A stretch of 64,000 bases of DNA, taken from positions 246,607 to 310,606 of the forward strand of contig NW_019775554.1 in assembly GCF_001039355.2 (NCBI RefSeq), given 5' to 3'. A program made the position numbers and the translations under genes. A model generated the notes under the pieces. The model saw only the letters and a list, made by a program, of their open reading frames with translations, made no database searches and was not told where the DNA came from. The stretch is from Lingula anatina (taxonomy: Eukaryota > Brachiopoda > Lingulata > Lingulida > Lingulidae). This document shows positions 25,165-36,574 of the stretch, piece by piece; the first letter of the stretch is position 1; each line of letters begins with the position of its first letter.

Positions 25165-26165
25165 TTGGGCCAACTTTATAATAATAATAATTTTATTGAG
25201 CATTAAAATGTGTACATTTACATTTTACAAGCTCTCTAAACTACAGTTTTACATAAATTGTAATTGTATACACTTAAATAAGTATAACTTCTTTAGATCA
25301 TTCCATTGCCAAAATACATGTAAGCTAACTACTTCATTCACAATATAATAATACTGAATATAGTATTTTGTACAATATGCCTTTGCTACTTAGGCATAAC
25401 TGACTGTATAAACTTGGCCACTGCTGATGCACTTGCACGACACTGTGGATTGAGAATCTGTATTATTTTGCTATCGTCATCAGTGCCTGATAGACCAGAG
25501 AATCGTGACAGGGAATCAAACATTCTTTTACGCTCACGTTGATGCTGAGTGCAGATCAGGAGAAAATGCTTTTCGTCTTCGATAACATTTTTGCAGTGTG
25601 GACAAAATCTTTCTTCCATTGGTGTTTTAGGATATGTATGTCTCCCTCTTTCAATTTGTAAATTGTGGTCACTAAGCCTGAGTTTTGATATTGCTATTTT
25701 GTAATGGGCTGGAATGTTGAGTTGCAGGTATTTTTCGCCATTGTACGAGTTTTTTAGGGCTTTGTAGGTTCTTAGTTTACTGAATTTATCAGTGTGTAAT
25801 TCCTCCCAGAAGAGACATTCAACTTTCTTTATTATTTCTTGATCTAAATCAGGATAGCCGTGAAATGTTTGTGGCATGTTCCCGAAATGGTTAGTAATTT
25901 TCCAAGTTTCAAGCATTGTTTTCGTGGCTGAAGACCAGCCGGATATTTTGTCATTTTTCTGTTGATTGTATACCTGTTTAACAATTCTCGTGTCTGGTAA
26001 ATTGTCCAGTCTTTTTGCAAAATTTTGTGTTTGTTTAACAACATCACAGTATATGGGGTATCTACCCAATTCTGCTCGACTTGCACTATTATTTGTAGAT
26101 CTTTTCACACCTAATGCCCATTTGCATGCTTTAAGATGAATTTGTTCAAATGGTAATTTGTTTAG
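25165..26165 (-). mobile_element. 5'-truncated LINE: ORF2 C-terminus and 3' tail
   Basis: Minus-strand frame from about 26165 to 25386 reads LPFEQIHLKACKWALGV...SRAELGRYPI, the conserved segment after the reverse transcriptase in CR1/L2-like ORF2 proteins. It ends with a CPHC...H...C zinc-knuckle-like motif (C-x2-C-x9-H-x4-C, residues ~190-207 of the 25386-26108 frame). The 3' end is an ATT-repeat tail (minus strand ...AATAAAATTATTATTATT), near 25167-25185, as in CR1/L2 elements. The fragment stops abruptly at its 5' side near 26165, as a truncated insertion would. It may be the same family as the large LINE at 28316-33369, but about 90 residues between the two parts are absent. Confidence 0.8.
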
Positions 26166-26340
26166 GAAATTGAGTGATCATTGAAATAAATTTGGTTAAA
26201 TTTCTTTCGTCTGTCTCACTCAAGCCATGGTCATGGGGCATAACGTCGTTGAAACGTTTGTGGGACTCCTCTGTCCATTGTTGTGTCTGTTCAAAACTTT
26301 CAGAAATTTTGGCGCAAAGAATCTGAAATTGCAAATCCAT
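26146..26340 (-). other. Short open frame of unknown nature beside the LINE fragment
   Basis: Minus-strand frame of 64 codons starting MDLQFQILCAKISESFEQTQ, rich in Gln, Glu and Ser. It runs into the truncated 5' border of the LINE fragment. I do not recognise it. It may be host sequence interrupted by the insertion, another repeat, or a chance frame. Confidence 0.2.
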
Positions 26341-26624
26341 TTTTTCTCACTTCAATCCCTTAACATAAATGATGGTGAATGATTATAGTGTAGCAACAAA
26401 TTTAGACATATCCCTTTAAACCGTGGCTATTTTGTAAGATGATATGAGGGGTATAATGAGATTAAAGCTGAATTCCCTTTGAAACTCTCAGTCTACGTAG
26501 ATTGCTCCAACTTCTTGGGGACTCTAGCTGCATACAATCAGTTTATCAAATTAAAAGGCCTCCTCTTGTTTCCATCCATCTCTATCAAGAAAAGAAGCTG
26601 CTGATATCCCTCCCCAGTTTTTAA

Positions 26625-26625
<1 letters not shown>

Positions 26626-26670
<45 letters not shown>

Positions 26671-26912
26671 TTTACGTAACAGAGAAAAAAACCCCGCAAC
26701 AGTACCTTCGGAGAGAGAAAGCGGTGGAATAGAACTGGATGGTAGGGCAGGGTTTTGTTAAGTCTATTTCTTTTCTTTTTTCTTAAGTAACATGATTTTA
26801 GCAGCCGAATTATGTGTAATTAAATCGTTGAAAACGTGTAATTACTCGAGTTGAATGTTTCACGATTTGGAAAAAAATTTTTTTTCAAAAAAAAAAAAAA
26901 AAAAAAAAAAAT
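26626..26912. repeat. (TA)n run followed by poly-T and poly-A tracts
   Basis: (TA)n at about 26626-26662, followed by a T run, and a pure A run near 26889-26911. Low-complexity sequence with no coding content. It lies between the LINE fragment and the PDHX last exon. Confidence 0.85.
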
Positions 26913-27512
26913 CAATTTGGCGTGAAAATCCTGAATAGGATACATTCAACATTTTGATACAATTTTACCATTTATTTTTTTAAATTGAATATCCAGTTGT
27001 CGTCTACTCCATTTCTTGCCTGATGGTCAGCCATTTAGTTGATGCTGAATGTTACAGAGGAATTTGAATTATTTTTCTTAAAAATTCTTGCAAAACAATT
27101 GACATAATATAACGAAATCTCATGACCACTTTTATTATGAATACATATTTTATTTTGAATGTAATAACACTAATGTTGAGCAGAGTACGTAAGACCGTCT
27201 AATTTTTTATCTAGCTTAGGTAAACTGTATTGTTGGCAGCAGAAATTGTTCACTCCTACAAACAAATAAAGAGAAAACAATTATAATCTATTTTGTGTTA
27301 ACTGTCACACATTTACTGATACACTTTTTCCTTATATATCCCCTTAAACCACAAGCTTGTCAATATTAAGTTGTAAGTTAATGCATCAATATCCAAGTGT
27401 TACACAGACTCTTTATTTATGGCAACATTCAGCCACTAAATAATAAATATTACTAACAGTTAACTGCATAATAAGCTGTCATCATGCCATTTTTTAAAAA
27501 GTCCGTGTCCTA

Positions 27513-28180
27513 TTATGCAAACAATGTATCCATTAGTGAATCCCTATCAGGAATAGTCTTTGCTGTCATAAGCATGGGGTTTTCTAAGTTCTCCTTGAAT
27601 GCCGATAAAAATCTGGTAGCGAGATAATCATCGACTATTCTGGCATCGCTGGATAGTGTCACTGTCATTAATGTCCTGGGTGTGTTGTCATCCCCCAGAC
27701 ACACTCTGGAGGAACCTACGGCCAGGATACAAGCCTGGGGTGGGTTGATTACTGCTGAGAATTCTGTGATACCAAACATTCCTAGGTTTGAAATTCTGTG
27801 CAAAAATGGAAAAAAAGGAAATTTTAAAAAAGTTTAACACTATTTTTTATGTCAAAAGAAACAATCCTAGAAATCATGAAAAAGGAATTTAAAATTTTAA
27901 TGTGCTTTTTTATCTGAGATAACAAAGTTTATCATCTTTGAATTTTAAATATATAAATAATAAAAAAAAAAGTTTTCCTCCTCTCAATTGATATTCATTA
28001 TAATTACACAAAAATTGTATTTTGAAATTTGTGGCTTCTATTTCTTGTATTAAGTAATGCTCTAAAAACAATTAACTAGTTCACTTGTGTTGTGTAATTA
28101 ACAGACTAGACTTACGTGAAAGTTCCCCCTTGAAATTCATTGAGTTGCAATTTGTTTTCTCTTGCCCTGGTAGCCAGGTC
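27513..28180 (-). CDS. PDHX: PDHX (E3-binding protein of pyruvate dehydrogenase), last two exons
   Basis: Exons 28180-28116 and 27795-27513 (stop TAA at 27513-27515) join in frame to give [12 protein letters not shown]...[34 protein letters not shown]..., the end of the 2-oxoacid dehydrogenase acyltransferase domain. The active E2 subunit carries DHRVVDG near its end. Here the motif is SSDARIVDD, so the catalytic His is missing and the distal Gly is Asp. This is the known signature of PDHX (E3BP), which tethers dihydrolipoamide dehydrogenase to the mitochondrial pyruvate dehydrogenase core. The C-terminus runs about 18 residues past the usual ANLENP-type end. Upstream exons should lie to the right, beyond the LINE; none was found, so the contig order or a very long intron is in question. 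Confidence 0.88.
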
Positions 28181-28315
28181 CTGTATCAAAAGGAGACCAA
28201 AAAACGCTTTATATAAACTTGATTGATTTTGCATGAAGGGTGACAGCATATTCCGAAGATTGTGAAACCAACACAAGCCAAACTTCAAAATCTGTAAATT
28301 GATACTATAAAATTN

Positions 28316-30830
28316 CTTTGAGAGAAAATAAAGCTTTCAGGGCTTTTAATTTCAAATTATTCATAGCTTGTTTCAATGACCCTGTGCTTGTAAATGTAAT
28401 ACCCAAGTAATTATATTCTTTTACTATGTCAACGGGGTGACCATTTATGTGAAAATTAAGATGGGAATGCTTTTTACCATTTTTCTCAAATATCACAACT
28501 TTGGATTTTTTATCATTAACAGTCAATTTCCATTTTGTGCAATAATTTTCCAGTTTGTTAAGTAATCTTTGAAGACCTTCACTAGACGATGACAGTAATA
28601 TAAGGTCATCGGCATATAATATGTGGCATAAACCGTTCACTTTTCCTGTATTGTTTCTACACTGTAGGCTTTCTCTGATATCATCGATGAAGATATTAAA
28701 AAGAACAGGGCTGAGGTTATCCCCTTGACGAATACCAATTCGTGAGGTGAATGGCTCTGTGTAGCCACCTTGAACAGAAATTCCTAGTTTTGTGTTTTGG
28801 TACATTGATTTTACAACTCTATAATATTTTCCACAGATTCCCAAATTAAGCAACTTTAATAAGAGACCCTTGTGCCAAACTGAATCAAATGCTTTTTTGA
28901 GATCGATGAAACATGCATAAATGCGTTTATTTTGGTTAACATATTGATTTATTAGTGATTTCAATGTAAAAATGTGATCAGTAGTACGAAAACCTGGTCT
29001 AAAGCCTGCCTGTTCATTACTGAGTTTGCCGTTAGTATCTAGGAAATCATTGAGTCTGCCAGCCATAATTGAATTAAAAAGTTTTCCAAGGCAGCTAGTT
29101 ATGCAAAGCCCCCTATAATTTGTTGGGTTCATACGATCCCCTGATTTGTATAGAGGAATAATAATACCTAAGTTCCAAGAGTCTGGCATTTCTGAAGTGT
29201 TAAGGACTAGATTAAAAATCTTGGTGAGTGGTCCTATTATATATGGAGCGCTAGTTTTGAGCATTTCATTTTTAATTTTGTCCTGACCTGGTGCCTTTCC
29301 ATTTTTTAGGGCTTTCAGTGCCTTTTTTACTTCAGATATTGTTATCGGTTTGTCCAAGTATGTATTACCAGGTAAATTTTCCTTTTGTTTGATTTCAGTA
29401 TCTATTTCATGATCCCCAGTAGGTGTCATTCCACATAATTGATTAAAGTGTTGTAACCATACATCTGGACTTATCAGATTGCCAGAGTCTTTATTTTCTT
29501 TCAGTTTTTTGATAGTTTTCCAGAATTCTTTAGGGTCCTTATTTTCATTGTCAAGGAGTTTTTCTAAAAGTGAATCTTTGAATTCTTGCTTTTTGTTTTT
29601 AATTAGTTTTTTGTATTTTTTAACAGCTTCATGATATGTATGCGATATAAATGTGTTCTGTGGGTTATTCTGTAACAGCTTCCCCAAGCGTTTTATTTCA
29701 CGTCTGACTTCTGCACATGTTGCATTAAACCATGGCTGTTTCTTCGCTCTTACTGGTTTGTTTTTCTTTTTTGTTACAGGGTGTTTTCGCTGAACTAATG
29801 ATTCATTAGCTGTATTCTCGAGTAGGTTTGAGAGCGTCTTACATGCTGCATTAACCCCTTCTTTGGTGGCCGGATAATTAGAATGTTGCAGTTTGCTTAA
29901 AGCCAGAATAGTTTCATCTTTTTCAAGGGCTTCAAGAAATTTTTCAGCAGAATCATTTTTCCATATGTATTGCTCACTAGCCTTGAGAATGGGTGTCGAA
30001 GTATTTACATTCTTGATTCCTGTGCCTTGGATTGACAGGTCTATCAGACAATGATCAGAGATGTAGTCTATTGGGTGAACTGTGCAATATCTTACTTTGT
30101 TAAAGAGAACATCACCAACAATAACATAATCTACCGTGCTACATCCATGTCTATTGTAACAAGTAAAATAACCTAAGGAGTTGCCAAGTGTCCTACCATT
30201 AACAATGCTGAGACTGCTACTTATGCACAGCTCAATCAAACTTCGACCTTGCGAGTTAACTATAGGGTCGAGATTATTTCTCCTCTTTGGTGTAAAGTCT
30301 GGTCTACAGATATTCGGTAAGAGTGGACCTTTGGCGTTATCATTACTGGTAACATCAGGCAATGTACCAGTGCGTGCGTTAAAATCACCTAATATGCAAA
30401 TTTCACCATACTGTTGGTAGTGAGCTATTTCATTTTCTAAGATCTCAAAAGTCTGTTCATCATTTGGACCATTGTTTGGTTTAATATAAGCAGCACAAAT
30501 GAAGAGGTCCCTTTCTAAGCCAAAATGAGTGCCCTGTAGTTCTATCCATAGTAAGTTTTCACTTTTGCTTTCATGTGCTTTAATTGCCCCACCAAACTCC
30601 TTTTTGTAATAGATCACTATCCCTCCCGAGGGCCTACCTTTATTTTTCTTCTTTTTTCGCATTCTAAGAAAATGACCATGAGAGTTTGTGGGTAAAACCA
30701 CCTTGGATCTTAGGGTGGTAAATGTTTCAATACAAATGAATATGTCATAGCTCTCTACTGTTGTTATAAAATTTTCATCTGAAAGCTTATTCCCTAGCCC
30801 TCTAACGTTTCTCATTCCAATGCGCAACAT
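28316..30830 (-). CDS. LINE ORF2: endonuclease and reverse transcriptase, C-terminus missing
   Basis: An open frame of over 830 codons starting MLRIGMRNVRGLGNKL. Residues 1-265 are an APE-like endonuclease with ILGDFNARTG, STVDYV and ISDHCLIDL motifs. After a basic linker, the reverse transcriptase spans about 510-790: KNGKAPGQDKIKNEML, NYRGLCI, QAGFRPGFRTTDHI, FIDLKKAFDSVWH, GIRQGDNLSPVLFNIF and the catalytic ILYADDLILL, with the Asp pair intact. The frame ends at the contig join, before the zinc-knuckle tail typical of the clade (compare 25386-26165). It nicks target DNA and copies the element RNA by target-primed reverse transcription. No stop or frameshift is visible in the part shown. 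Confidence 0.92.
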
Positions 30831-31038
30831 TGTCAGAAAAATCTATACAAGTACTTGTAATTCTGCCAAAAAATAACTGTTTTAACCACCTAAAACATCA
30901 ATATATTAAAAGTATGTACAATAATTAGGTAAAGAGTTTTCCAAATTCATTCGATATAGGCTAAAGTATATATTTGAATATTAAGTCAACACAGTAAGAG
31001 TGTTGTAGCATAAAGCATGATGTTATACTATGTTATTT

Positions 31039-33369
31039 TCAGCGTAGTTTCATTTCTAGCTTACCCAGACAATCCCGTAAAAGTTTGAGTTCATTTTCAA
31101 GAGTGTTGCTCTGATTTCTATGTTCGTGACGGTTCCACTTATTGCTTGTTGTATTACCCTGATGCTGATACATCCTCCTATTTTCCAGACAATTGTAAGG
31201 CTTTGAAAGAGCTGAGGGTTCTTGCCATGTGCGCACCTTAGTAGATGTTTTATTGTGGTATGGGGTCTGTCCTGTTGCAGTTTTGATACCGCGAGCGAGC
31301 GCAGCAGTTCCTTTGTAATTTAGATGTATTCCATCGTAAGCAAAGTAGTCTCTCCTATCGGTGATATTAGTATTTGCCATGAAATGGACATTTTGTTTTT
31401 GGCAGTGTTCTTTGAGAAGAGAGTTTAACATCATTCCTTTCCTATTAAACCTGCTATTTCCCCATCGAGGTAAAATACAACTTATTATGATTTTTGCTTT
31501 GGGGTATTTAATGCGTGTGGTGTCAATAAGGTCCTTAGTAGAGCTTAGGACTGCTTCTGGTTCTTCTCTGGCCAGGTCGTTTGACCCAATAGCAAATGTG
31601 ATTGTGCGCGGATGACCAAAGTCATTTTCAGTAATAGTAGATATTGCATCAACTATATGTTTCCCTCTCATGGCGATGCACCGGCTCTTAGTGTGGGGGA
31701 AAAGTTTGTTGGCATCAAGGTTTTTACCAATGGAGCTGGTAATTACAATGTTATCAAACTTGTTCTCACTTTCTGGTGTAGTTGTGCCCATAGGAGTGCT
31801 AGTAGGTAGCGGGTTCGTCACCTCTTCCGGAAAGGTGTAGGCATTGGTTTCAGACACTGCAGCTGCATAAGATTTCTTTACAATTGGAGAGGTAGTTGAA
31901 TCAGCTGAGGTGACCATAGTAGCTGCTTGTACTTTGTTGGTGCCAGATACCTGTACATTATGTTGACTAGCAGACTGGACAGGTAGCTCCAAAGTGTTGG
32001 CATCTGTATTGTTTGGAGTGACCTTAGCAACCGTATCACTTGATGTGGGAGTGATGGTATCAGTTACAGTATCAACAGAAAGTGTTACAGATTGAACAGG
32101 TACAGGTTGCTCAGGTGTGGAGGGCGTGTCAACTGCAACTGCTACTGGTATGATAAGATCTGCAGCTACTTTGCTAATTGCAGGGTTGTCAGTTTGGTTC
32201 ATCTGAGAGGGCTTGAAGGGTTGTGCTTGAGGCTTATCATATATGGTGATCTCAGGTAGATTTACCTGGATTTCTTCTTCAGAGGTATCCACAATACATT
32301 GAACTGCTTTGTGGCCAGTGCTGTAGGAAGATTGAGTCCCTTTGTTGGCGGTGGTTAATTGTATTTTGGGTGGGACAAAGTTTTTGATGTTGGCAACTTC
32401 TTCAGTCAGTGCCTGCACTTGTGACATGAGTTTAGATAGTAGGCCAATTATCTCATTGTCCTTTGCAGAGGATGTTGTTATTAGCCCCTGCAGTGCTTCA
32501 TTCATCATCACTAATTGACTGTCCTGCTTGTCCTTTTTGGCATCCTGCCTTTGTAGGTCAGCCGTTTTAAGTAGAATTTCTGCATACTGATTTTCCACTG
32601 ACTGAAGGGTCTCTTGAATTTTTCCCATATCTCTCTCATTCTTCATAGCTTTTAAGTTTGAGCTTGTGCTAAGTCTCCTTGTTTTGACACCCTTTAACCT
32701 TTTGTCATGTGTTTGTTTCAGTTCAGTTTGATCAGTGTCACCATCAGTTTTATCAGTAGTAAACACTTCATCTTTTCTACTGATTTTGGTATTTTCAACA
32801 CATTCTACCTGGTTTTGAGTGGCAATTTCTTCATGGTTTTGGCTACAAGGCTGGACTTTAGGTGATGATAAGAGTAGTGCAAGTTTGGGATAGTCCAGTG
32901 CTAACCATGCTATGTATGCAGCACCTTGAACATGTATCTTCTTAGACTTGGCGGTATGGTAGAAAGTCAGAGATATGCTACCAAGGCTCAGTCCTTTTGG
33001 GCTGTGATATGTGAATTTTAGCTGGTGTCCTGTTCCGTTGTTCACATCAATGTCTGCATCGGGCTTGTGATACTGCCTACATACATCCAGCCAACGCTTG
33101 ACTAAAGGCACAGACGTAATGGCTACAACAGCACACTGACTGTTATGCATAACTTTTTCAATGTTGGGGCCAATGTATTGTTCTTTGTATTCATAGTCAC
33201 TACAGATATCATTTTCCCAATCATATATCTTTCTAGTTTCTGGATTGATAAGGGTAAAATATGCTTCACTAAGTTTCTGTAACTGTTCTTTGTCCTCAAT
33301 TTCACTAACCTTGGCTGTGTATGCATGGGTTATCTCCTCTATTGTGCATCCTGTAGCTATNTTAAGCAT
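31039..33369 (-). CDS. LINE ORF1 with J-like N-terminus, coiled coil and SGNH esterase
   Basis: Open frame of 776 codons with start at 33369; one ambiguous base (33361) falls in codon 3. Residues 5-50 read like a DnaJ J-domain (IEEITHAY...LSEAYFTLINPETRKIYDW) but lack an HPD loop. Residues ~75-185 form a probably beta-rich domain ending HVQGAAYIAWLALDYPKL. Residues ~250-340 are heptad-like coiled coil. A long Thr/Ser/Val/Pro-rich linker follows. Residues ~555-710 are an SGNH/GDSL-type esterase: ITSSIGKNL (block I), FAIGSNDLA (block III) and DGIHLNYKG (block V, Asp/His). Esterase-bearing ORF1 proteins are known in CR1/L2 LINEs. They are thought to bind RNA or membranes; the exact role is unsettled. 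The spacing to ORF2 is about 208 nt. Confidence 0.85.
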   Translation of the reverse strand: MLXIATGCTIEEITHAYTAKVSEIEDKEQLQKLSEAYFTLINPETRKIYDWENDICSDYEYKEQYIGPNIEKVMHNSQCAVVAITSVPLVKRWLDVCRQYHKPDADIDVNNGTGHQLKFTYHSPKGLSLGSISLTFYHTAKSKKIHVQGAAYIAWLALDYPKLALLLSSPKVQPCSQNHEEIATQNQVECVENTKISRKDEVFTTDKTDGDTDQTELKQTHDKRLKGVKTRRLSTSSNLKAMKNERDMGKIQETLQSVENQYAEILLKTADLQRQDAKKDKQDSQLVMMNEALQGLITTSSAKDNEIIGLLSKLMSQVQALTEEVANIKNFVPPKIQLTTANKGTQSSYSTGHKAVQCIVDTSEEEIQVNLPEITIYDKPQAQPFKPSQMNQTDNPAISKVAADLIIPVAVAVDTPSTPEQPVPVQSVTLSVDTVTDTITPTSSDTVAKVTPNNTDANTLELPVQSASQHNVQVSGTNKVQAATMVTSADSTTSPIVKKSYAAAVSETNAYTFPEEVTNPLPTSTPMGTTTPESENKFDNIVITSSIGKNLDANKLFPHTKSRCIAMRGKHIVDAISTITENDFGHPRTITFAIGSNDLAREEPEAVLSSTKDLIDTTRIKYPKAKIIISCILPRWGNSRFNRKGMMLNSLLKEHCQKQNVHFMANTNITDRRDYFAYDGIHLNYKGTAALARGIKTATGQTPYHNKTSTKVRTWQEPSALSKPYNCLENRRMYQHQGNTTSNKWNRHEHRNQSNTLENELKLLRDCLGKLEMKLR

Positions 33370-33600
33370 AGTAAACCCCCGTGAGATCGTATTTGGGTTC
33401 TAGATCATAAAAATAATCTTACATTTGCACCAGAAAGGTGATATGCTGAACTTTCTAGAGATACATCGTCGGAGGCTGTAATTAGGTCAAGGTCGCCAGT
33501 TTCGGGGTGGACTCCAAATCGAGGCTGGTGTTGGGAGCCCACGTGCTCCATATTCTTTCACAGCGAAATTTTCAGGCTCCCTTCCTATGGTGTTTTTAGG

Positions 33601-34873
33601 GGTAAAATTATTGGAATATAGGTAAGTTTTGCTGTTGAGTGTATTGGGAGTAAGTGTAATTTACTATGCATTTATTGATATATTATATTTCCTACAATTT
33701 AATTTATTTTATTTTTCATAAGTAATAATATAGTATTTTGAGAATAACATGAATATTTAATTCTGAATTCTTTAGTTATTAACAGAGGTTGCAGTTTCAA
33801 CTTAGCACCTAAGACTGCAACATCGGTTAGTTGCTAAACGTAAGTTCCAGTATAACACAGTCACTTATACCTTATTCTCATTCCGTGTATCAAATTATAA
33901 ATTACTAGTCAACATATTGATGTTTTGTTTCAGCATGTAGGGGGAAAAACACAAATTTGTACCAGTTGCATTATTGGTATGTATAACACCATGAAGTTGG
34001 ATTCCACAAACAAACTCTTAATGGATTTGTTATATCAATATCTTGTGTATCTTAATCATTGCTTAAATTACCTGTTTTTGTTTTTCTTTTTTAAATAATT
34101 TTGCTTAAACTTTTCTATAGTAAATGAACCGGGTCTTTTTATCAACAGTAGGCCTTATTACTGGCTACAAAATAAACAAAGAACCTTTTCTTTGTTGGAA
34201 TTGTAAAAATAAAACAAATTAAAATGTCAACATAATTTTTAGACATATAAATGGAAATCACAATTTGTGATTTGGTGGATTTAGCCAGATTTAACTCATG
34301 GAAGATCTACTGTATAACGTAATGCTTACCTGGATAATCATCACCAATTTTTAATTATCTACTGTATGTAACGTCAGGGTGGTTTTCCACCTCAACCTGT
34401 ATTTTAGTAAGATTGATTACTCCTGTAAAAAAACAGTTTGCAGTACATGTTCTGTACATATAGCCTTTTGAAATATGCCTTCAACAACATGCTGTTAATA
34501 TAAACCCCTTCTTTAGAAGCGGTATACCTAACGTCTTTTTTTTTGGGGGGGGAGGGGGGGATTTTTGTGTTTTAAGCAACTTGCATTTGTATTGTAACGG
34601 TCAGATTTTGCACAAATTTGAGCTGTACATTAGGCAGATTTTTTTTAAATTACTTGTTTCTCAAACAATTTTTATTTTGAGAGGGCAGGAAATCCTATAA
34701 CATGAATTTGGGTCACTTTTACAAACATTCTGGACAAGGTTAACAGCAATTTAAATTATTAAAGTGAAGTGAATATATATGCCTCGTTGACAGATGCATC
34801 AAAATGATGAACTTGTACAAATTTGTGAGAATACTTTTAGTGCAGTGGGTTTATATATTCTTATCTTTTCTAG
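33601..34873. other. AT-rich stretch, no gene seen
   Basis: No exon of PDHX or other gene is recognisable on either strand. A short G-rich run is present at about 34544-34560. Confidence 0.45.
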
Positions 34874-35272
34874 GTTGTGTGTTCCAATGACTGAAGATTT
34901 GTTTAGTGCTTGGAGTAAGGAGGATACCAACTTCATCTGCAATCGCTGTGCCTTTACAGTAGATTTAGTCTACGATTTTGAAGCTGCTTGCAGGCGATTG
35001 AGAAACAATCCTACCCAGGTACTGTGTTCAAGTTCTATAACCTCTGCCTGCTTTAATGCTCATTTTCTGGTTTTCGACAAGTACACATTACTACCGTGTG
35101 TACAGTGCTTAACCTTACTAATCCCAAGATATTTTGGAGCACTTTCCTACCGACCAGGGTCTTTTTCAACCCCATGGCAATATTAATGAAACACCAAAAT
35201 TAATTGGTATGATACTGTATTCCACTAAATAATTTTAGAACAAAAAGTATTATATTTTTTCTAAAGATAATG

Positions 35273-35345
<73 letters not shown>

Positions 35346-36369
35346 CCTGAAAGCAGATAGAAAATGTGACAAATTTATGACCAAACTGGATTCATTTCAT
35401 CATAACATTGTCATTTATGCCTGGTATTTCTGTTCTACTTTCTTAGGATGCTGTAGCATCAGAGCAGCTGCTGCTAACAACATATCAAGTTTCACTTCCA
35501 ATGAGATCACAACCCAACCTGGCTGAGGAAGACCCAGTGTCATTAAAAGTATTGAGGCTGTTTCATCCAATAGTGCTCAATACCCATAAGCCTCTAAAGG
35601 TGGGCACTGATGGAAACTGCCTATACAGGGCACTATCCCTTGGATTATACAGCACAGAGAACCACCACCTGCACCTTCGGCTCCTGACAGCCATGGAGAT
35701 AATCACCCACCGAGATGACTACGACATTGAATCCCATCACTACAAAGGCTACCTATGTGGCACTGTGGCAGATGTCTCCAACAACGAGGTATATGCGGCC
35801 TGCAGTCCAGGCCAGTGGTCTGGGATGACACACATCTATGCTGCAAGTGCAGCACTGAAGGTGGCCCTCAGGTATTTATACATTCACCCCTTCGCAAATT
35901 AAGTGTTATTTGCTTAACGATTAATTGTAAGTTCATATTTTAAAAGTAGTATAACTTTGAGATAATTGATATGAATCCCTGCCATTTAATTTGAGCTTAA
36001 TCTCATTGGATTAATTTGGGTTTAAATTAAAGAAATAACCTATTTTGTGCATCATTATTGTCTTTTTTTTTCTTTGTCAAAACTTGATGTGTGTGCATTA
36101 TTTTTTATTATAATTTAAAAAAATACAGAAACAGTCTTTTCTATACATTTTAATTTGTTATCTGCACAATTATCTACTTTTGGAAGTCTATGAGAAATCT
36201 ATGCATTTCCAGCTGAATCTACATTCAATTATATTACATTTCAAATTGAATTGAAATAATTTTACATTGAAAGTTTTCTAAATTTTTCCTAATTTCTTTT
36301 ATCAGGTCCTATTGTCCCCCAGTGCTCAATGAGAATTTCTTAATAACACCTTTGTCCAGAAAAGTTACG
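34874..36369 (+). CDS. PHD-finger plus OTU/vertnin-like protein, internal exons, 3' side cut
   Basis: Three exons join in frame: 34874-35018, 35447-35871 and 36306-36369 (contig end). The first gives LCVPMTEDLFSAWSKED then NFICNRC, the second half of a PHD-type zinc finger. The second gives LKVGTDGNCLYRALSLGLY, the OTU-like start with the Asp-Gly-Asn-Cys motif, then LRLLTAMEI and a GQWSGMTHIYAASAAL segment. The third reads SYCPPVLNENFLI and ends at the n. DGNCLYRA motifs mark OTU cysteine proteases, and the wording here is nearest to vertnin-like and mobile-element-associated relatives. Deubiquitinase activity is not established. The first PHD half must lie upstream and was not found. A (TA)n run lies in the intron. 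Confidence 0.65.
35278..35343. repeat. (TA)n microsatellite
   Basis: About 33 TA units in the intron between the PHD and OTU-like exons. Confidence 0.97.
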
Positions 36370-36574
36370 NTTTTTTTTTTTGTCAAAAATAATTTAAGAC
36401 ACAGTGGCGTTCAGAGTTAATTTCTGGGCTATATTGAGCCTTCAACGGACCGGATTCGGTTGAAAAACTTTTGTTGCCATTTCCCAACCCTGATTGGGGA
36501 AAACACTCTTTTACTTTGCAATTGTTATGTATGAGAGGATCTAAACATCTATACATCTATACAACATGGACTAC

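Larger units (their letters stand above)
28316..33600 (-). mobile_element. Large CR1/L2-type LINE retrotransposon (ORF1 and ORF2)
   Basis: The element reads right to left. The 5' leader lies at about 33370-33600, ORF1 at 33369-31039 and ORF2 at 30830-28316. An ORF1 with an SGNH esterase plus an APE-type endonuclease/RT ORF2 is known from CR1/L2-clade LINEs. ORF2 stops at a contig-join n (28315), so its C-terminus and 3' end are missing here. On the left, the sequence changes directly to the PDHX intron, which would place the insertion in the same orientation as PDHX. The contig 28316-33360 is entirely LINE, so scaffolding across it is weakly supported. Frames are almost uninterrupted, so the copy is young. 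The 5' limit is approximate. Confidence 0.85.

Noticed and set aside
30181-30420. Plus-strand frame inside the LINE ORF2 endonuclease
   Set aside because: Antisense shadow of ORF2.
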